DNA from: Eubacterium sp.
GTDB lineage: Bacteria; Bacillota; Clostridia; Lachnospirales; Lachnospiraceae
Assembly: GCA_003486385.1 (NCBI GenBank)
Contig: DNFT01000011.1
Location: forward strand, 4,843-68,842
Direction of reading: 5' to 3'
Length of the DNA stretch: 64,000 nt
The notes beneath the pieces were generated by a model that ran no database searches, was not told the origin of the DNA, and saw only the letters and a list, made by a program, of their open reading frames with translations. A program made the position numbers and the translations under genes. Each line of letters starts with the position of its first letter. Position 1 is the first letter of the stretch. This document shows positions 60,406-64,000 of the stretch, one piece after another.

Positions 60406-61830
60406 GTGGTTAAAAATCAGGCAGAACCAATATCACATAACGATAAAGCCTGCGGGCAGTCCGTAAAAGGCAATGAGGTATACAGAATTACCGCCATGTG
60501 CTGTATGGGAATATTGTTTTTGATGTTTATATTTATCATTTTGAGAATTGTTATTAAGAATGTTGTATACGAAAAGATGGGAATTTACAATCCGGTGGTC
60601 GCGTTTTTTCTGGAGGGTGACAATGATGTGAGTGTGGGTGATGACGGAAGTGGTTCGATAACGATAGACTGGGCAGAAAGGTATCCTTTCGCTGAGGAGG
60701 ATAAGTATGTAAATGCAGTAAAAAATAAAAGCCTCATGGAGAGGTACACCTCATTTATAAATAAGGCTGAGTCACAGGCACAGTGGTATGCCACGGACGG
60801 ACTTCCGATGCAGACGAAGCTGACTGAGCTTGCAGCAGGCTATGAGAGCCTGATAGGCTGGAAGGTGCAGGAGGAGGATTATGATGCGGTAATTACGCTC
60901 AGAAATGGTTATCTGACCTGCATAAGCCCGGAGAGGGATGAGTCGGTGATATCTGAGATAACCGACAGCGTCACGGGCTTCAGGGATTTCCTTGCAGAGA
61001 GGAATATCAACCTTATGTATGTCATGGTTCCTTTTCTTATTGATACCGTGGATAAGGAGCTTCCGCTTGGAATAACGGATGCAACCAATGACAATGCGGA
61101 CAGGCTTCTTGAGAGTCTCAAAAAAAACAATGTGGATTATCTTGACCTTCGCGCCTGCGAGAAGGAGGATGGCATAAGTCATTATGATATGTTCTACAAG
61201 ACAGACCATCACTGGAACGCGAGGGCGGCTATATGGGGTTCCGGACGGGTGGCTGGGAAGCTGTCTGAGCTGTATGGATATGAGTATACGCCTGAACTTT
61301 TTGACATCAGTAATTATACGAGCAGGATATACGAAAAGACATTCCTTGGAAGCTACGGAAGAAGAGTTACCTTGAGCAAGGCTTCACCGGAGGATTTTGA
61401 GATTATGTATCCGGATAATGGCATGACATATCACCTTGTGATGCCGGAGAAGCAGCTTGACGTGACGGGAACCTTCGATGAGGTGTTCATCGACTATGAC
61501 AAGCTGAGGATTACGGATTACTATGAGATGGATGCCTACAGTGCCTATATAACCATAAGAAGATATGTTGCGATAATCGAGAATGAGAATGCGGCTAATC
61601 CGGACAAGAAAATACTTATTTTAAGAGATTCCTTCGGGAATAATTTTGCGCCTTATTTTGCACAGCAGTATGGTACGGTGGAGCTTATAGATGTTGCCGA
61701 TTTCACCGGAAGCATTAAGAGTTATATTGAGGAATCCAAGCCGGACACTGTGCTTTTGCTGTACAATCCTACAATGATTGAGCCGATTGACTGGAGCTCA
61801 TATACAAGCAGCAAGTTCGATTTCAGATAA
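60406..61830 (+). CDS. DHHW-type SGNH-like protein, partner of the MBOAT acyltransferase
   Basis: A 474-residue protein with one N-terminal membrane anchor (about 27-52) and an extracytoplasmic domain. The diagnostic motif YKTDHHWNARAA lies near residue 265, and RDSFGNNFAPYFAQQYG late in the protein resembles the serine motif of SGNH/AlgX-like acetyltransferases. It probably takes the acyl group delivered by the MBOAT protein and attaches it to a sugar polymer outside the cell. The start is GTG behind GGAGGG. The gene order MBOAT-DHHW is widely conserved. Confidence 0.88.
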   Translation: MVKNQAEPISHNDKACGQSVKGNEVYRITAMCCMGILFLMFIFIILRIVIKNVVYEKMGIYNPVVAFFLEGDNDVSVGDDGSGSITIDWAERYPFAEEDKYVNAVKNKSLMERYTSFINKAESQAQWYATDGLPMQTKLTELAAGYESLIGWKVQEEDYDAVITLRNGYLTCISPERDESVISEITDSVTGFRDFLAERNINLMYVMVPFLIDTVDKELPLGITDATNDNADRLLESLKKNNVDYLDLRACEKEDGISHYDMFYKTDHHWNARAAIWGSGRVAGKLSELYGYEYTPELFDISNYTSRIYEKTFLGSYGRRVTLSKASPEDFEIMYPDNGMTYHLVMPEKQLDVTGTFDEVFIDYDKLRITDYYEMDAYSAYITIRRYVAIIENENAANPDKKILILRDSFGNNFAPYFAQQYGTVELIDVADFTGSIKSYIEESKPDTVLLLYNPTMIEPIDWSSYTSSKFDFR

Positions 61831-61853
61831 TTTGATAGAAACGAGGAATTAAC

Positions 61854-63155
61854 ATGAAGGTATTATGGCTTATAAATGCCCCGATACCTGCCCTTTGTGA
61901 GCGCGCCGGGCTTCCGGTCCAGGTCAAGGAGGGGTGGATAGAAGGACTGTACAATTCACTTATGGCTCTTGTGAGGGAGAAAAAACAGGATTTTGAGCTT
62001 GCCATGGCATTTCCGCAGTTTAGCAGGAGTGAGACAATAGAGGGTGAACTTGACGGCAATTCCTTTTACGGTTTTTATAAAGAAGAGGATAAGCCCTACA
62101 AGTATAATAAAAGGCTGGAAGAAAGGCTAAAATATATAATAGAAAAGGCTGACCCTGATGTTGTCCATATAGCCGGAACAGAATATGAACATGCGGCGGC
62201 GATGGTGCGGGTGTTCAATAGGCCGGAGAAAACGGTGGTATCCATTCAGGGACTTACGAGCGTCTATGCAAGACATTATATGGCAGACCTTCCTATAAAG
62301 ATAAGGTACGGCTTTACCTTCAGGGATTTGGTTAAGCTTGACAACCTCTATTTTGACAGGAAAAAATATTATAAAAGGGGCGCTATGGAGAAGGAGACGA
62401 TAAGAGGTGCAGGACATATTATCGGAAGAACTGACTGGGATAATATATGCACACGCCTTATCAATCCTGAAGCACGGTACCATTATTGCAGCGAGATATT
62501 GAGGAAGTCCTTCTATGACGGAAGCCGCTGGAACATGGATGAATGTGACAGCCACACGATATTTGTATCCCAGGGATATTATCCTATTAAAGGGCTTCAC
62601 TATATGCTGGAGGCACTAGGTGATATAAGAAAATTCTACCCGGATGTGAGACTCAGGGTTGCAGGTGGGGTGAGCCTTAACAATGCGGGAATAAAAAACA
62701 GGCTGAAACAGAAAAACTATCAGCGCTATTTGGCTGAGCTTATAGAGAAGTACAGCCTTGCAGGGTGTGTGGAATTTCTCCCGCCGCTTAAGGCAGATGA
62801 GATGAAGAAGATGTACCTTAAGAGCAATGTATTTGTGTCACCATCCTCCATAGAAAATTCGCCTAATTCGCTGGGTGAGGCGATGATGCTGGGGGTCCCG
62901 TGCGTTTCATCTTTAGTCGGCGGTGTGGGAAACATGCTTATAAACGGAGTAGAAGGCTTCACATATCAGCATGATGCACCTTATATGCTTGCATACTATG
63001 TCATGGAGATATTCAGACTGCAGGAGGAAAACAGACGGCAGCTGGAAGATATGACCGACATGGCACATAGTCATGCAATGAGACTCTTCGACAGTGAAAA
63101 AAACGCTGCAAATATGCTTGAAATATATTCAGGTATTGAAAGGATAAAAAGATGA
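61854..63155 (+). CDS. GT4 family glycosyltransferase
   Basis: A 433-residue GT-B enzyme. The C-terminal Rossmann domain carries the family 4 nucleotide-binding region SPSSIENSPNSLGEAMMLG, with the two glutamates of the EX7E motif, and HTIFVSQGYYPIKGLHYMLE marks its start. The N-terminal acceptor domain has VLWLINAPIPALCERAG. It lies 23 nt after the DHHW gene and overlaps the next membrane-protein gene by four bases (ATGA). It likely adds a sugar to the glycan that is acylated by the upstream pair. Donor sugar unknown. Confidence 0.9.
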   Translation: MKVLWLINAPIPALCERAGLPVQVKEGWIEGLYNSLMALVREKKQDFELAMAFPQFSRSETIEGELDGNSFYGFYKEEDKPYKYNKRLEERLKYIIEKADPDVVHIAGTEYEHAAAMVRVFNRPEKTVVSIQGLTSVYARHYMADLPIKIRYGFTFRDLVKLDNLYFDRKKYYKRGAMEKETIRGAGHIIGRTDWDNICTRLINPEARYHYCSEILRKSFYDGSRWNMDECDSHTIFVSQGYYPIKGLHYMLEALGDIRKFYPDVRLRVAGGVSLNNAGIKNRLKQKNYQRYLAELIEKYSLAGCVEFLPPLKADEMKKMYLKSNVFVSPSSIENSPNSLGEAMMLGVPCVSSLVGGVGNMLINGVEGFTYQHDAPYMLAYYVMEIFRLQEENRRQLEDMTDMAHSHAMRLFDSEKNAANMLEIYSGIERIKR

Positions 63156-64000
63156 AGAAAAAGAATTGGATAATAGTAATATTGCTTGAGCTTGCATTGC
63201 TTGTGGGTGCTGTATGCATGACGGCATTTCCTGTAATCAACAGGACATATACCGCTGATGAGCTTACACAGATATGCGGTGAAGTACACGATGATGGTAT
63301 ATATGTTGACCAGAATATTCACTGGGCGGATAACTTTGCGCTGACACCGGCGCTCAAGCTGAACTATGGCAGCTATAAGATAACTGTCAGATATAATACA
63401 GACGGATACAATAATCTTCTTATGCTGTCATATCCGAATGTGATGAACTCAATTGAACCGATGAATGGACAGCTCTACTCTAATTCGTGCCGGCTTCCGG
63501 TTGACAGGAATGAGGTATCGATGGAGGCGTATGTCAAGTCGGGAAGGGAAGATTACCTTGCCTGTGTCTATTTCATGGGAGAAGGAAGCCTCACTGTTGA
63601 GAGTATCACAGTCCGGAAAACAGCGGGAGGAGTGTTGAGAGCGGGTCTGACTGTTATTTTACTCAGTGTTATTGTAAATCTGCTGATTGTTTTCTTTGAC
63701 AAACGTAAGCAGAATAAGATAAAGCAGGAAAGTATCCAGACGTTTTTTATGCTCAGTGGAATAATAATATTTACATCAATTCCACTGATGTTTGATTATA
63801 TTTTGCAGGGACATGACTTGATTTTCCATCTTCTGAGGATTGAGGGAATTAAGGAGGGGCTGAGCTCAGGGGATTTCCCGATTAAGATACAGTCTAACTG
63901 GCTCAGTGGTAATGGGTATGCAACGTCTGTGTTCTATGGTGACATATTCCTCTATATACCGGCACTTCTGCGTCTGTGTGGCTTTAACATAACAGAAAGC
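63152..64000 (+). CDS. large polytopic membrane protein, YfhO-like (partial, runs off the window)
   Basis: An open frame of 283 codons without a stop, truncated by the window edge. It begins MKKKNWIIVILLELALLVGA (membrane segment), followed by an extracytoplasmic domain of about 140 residues, a membrane helix near 165-185, a second near 200-222, and then HDLIFHLLRIEGIKEGLSSG. That segment is typical of YfhO/GT-C-like membrane proteins, where the acidic residue in the first luminal loop is functional. The ATG overlaps the stop of the GT4 gene. Probably a membrane glycosyltransferase for lipid-linked sugars (inference). Confidence 0.75.
   Translation, partial: MKKKNWIIVILLELALLVGAVCMTAFPVINRTYTADELTQICGEVHDDGIYVDQNIHWADNFALTPALKLNYGSYKITVRYNTDGYNNLLMLSYPNVMNSIEPMNGQLYSNSCRLPVDRNEVSMEAYVKSGREDYLACVYFMGEGSLTVESITVRKTAGGVLRAGLTVILLSVIVNLLIVFFDKRKQNKIKQESIQTFFMLSGIIIFTSIPLMFDYILQGHDLIFHLLRIEGIKEGLSSGDFPIKIQSNWLSGNGYATSVFYGDIFLYIPALLRLCGFNITES

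Noticed and set aside
1..64000. tRNA/rRNA genes, CRISPR arrays, insertion sequences, prophage genes
   Set aside because: Looked for cloverleaf-like TTCRA signatures, regularly spaced repeats, transposase or integrase motifs and phage structural genes; none seen by eye. A tRNAscan or CRISPR search would be needed to be sure.

Overview
The window looks like a chromosomal segment of a low-G+C obligate anaerobe of the Clostridia, most probably a Lachnospiraceae-type gut bacterium. This is inferred from gene content: a [FeFe] hydrogenase with a GltD-type partner, an oxygen-sensitive class III ribonucleotide reductase, a Csp-like S8 protease, a CdaA/CdaR locus, strong AGGAGG ribosome binding sites and frequent TTG/GTG starts. 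Species cannot be fixed from the sequence. I see no tRNA, rRNA, CRISPR array, insertion sequence or prophage. Nearly all genes lie on the + strand. The exceptions are a histidine phosphatase, a sigma/anti-sigma pair, a peptidase remnant and a newly noticed 54-codon peptide gene.

Layout. 0-4.4 kb: HD-domain protein, LrgA/LrgB pair, FadR-type regulator, Na+/amino acid symporter. 4.6-10.4 kb: histidine phosphatase (-), a membrane-anchored Ig-like protein, and a c-di-AMP operon of two membrane proteins of unknown function, diadenylate cyclase CdaA and its regulator CdaR. 10.4-29.7 kb: a wall-polysaccharide cluster with a priming polyprenyl-phosphate sugar transferase, LCP ligase, DUF2142-like membrane protein, the four dTDP-rhamnose genes (order D-B-A-C), a Wzm/Wzt exporter and several GT2 glycosyltransferases, with a dihydroorotase gene embedded among them. 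30.2-38.9 kb: an accessory-looking block bracketed by two nearly identical 45-bp promoter-like sequences, with an HTH/TPR regulator, the overlapping antisense peptide gene, a secreted YD-repeat/hydrolase-like protein, a small secreted protein, a lipoprotein and an ABC permease/ATPase pair. 39-51.4 kb: phosphoglucomutase, MATE transporter behind a long stem-loop, NrdD behind tandem NrdR boxes, a frameshifted chemoreceptor, HtrA-like protease, GtrB-like glycosyltransferase and ClpX. 51.4-58.8 kb: sigma/anti-sigma pair (-), C39-like peptidase remnant (-), S8 protease, two-gene hydrogenase operon. 58.9-64 kb: MBOAT O-acyltransferase, DHHW protein, GT4 glycosyltransferase and a YfhO-like membrane protein cut by the window end.

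How the genes work together. Most of the window concerns the cell envelope. dTDP-L-rhamnose is made from glucose-1-phosphate (which the mutase at 39 kb can supply), assembled on undecaprenyl phosphate by the GT2 enzymes, exported by Wzm/Wzt, and probably ligated to peptidoglycan by the LCP protein. The MBOAT/DHHW/GT4 genes suggest a second, O-acylated glycan. c-di-AMP synthesis sits directly upstream of the glycan genes.

The best candidate for an undescribed system is at 30.2-38.8 kb. A large HTH-TPR protein has a short gene on the opposite strand overlapping its 3' end. That gene has a near-perfect ribosome binding site and encodes a 54-residue peptide with a basic-hydrophobic leader. This is the architecture of peptide-pheromone (RRNPP/Rgg-SHP-type) circuits, followed here by secreted effectors and an ABC transporter. 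A second original observation is a 40-bp block repeated in exact register upstream of the sigma-factor gene and of the peptidase remnant.
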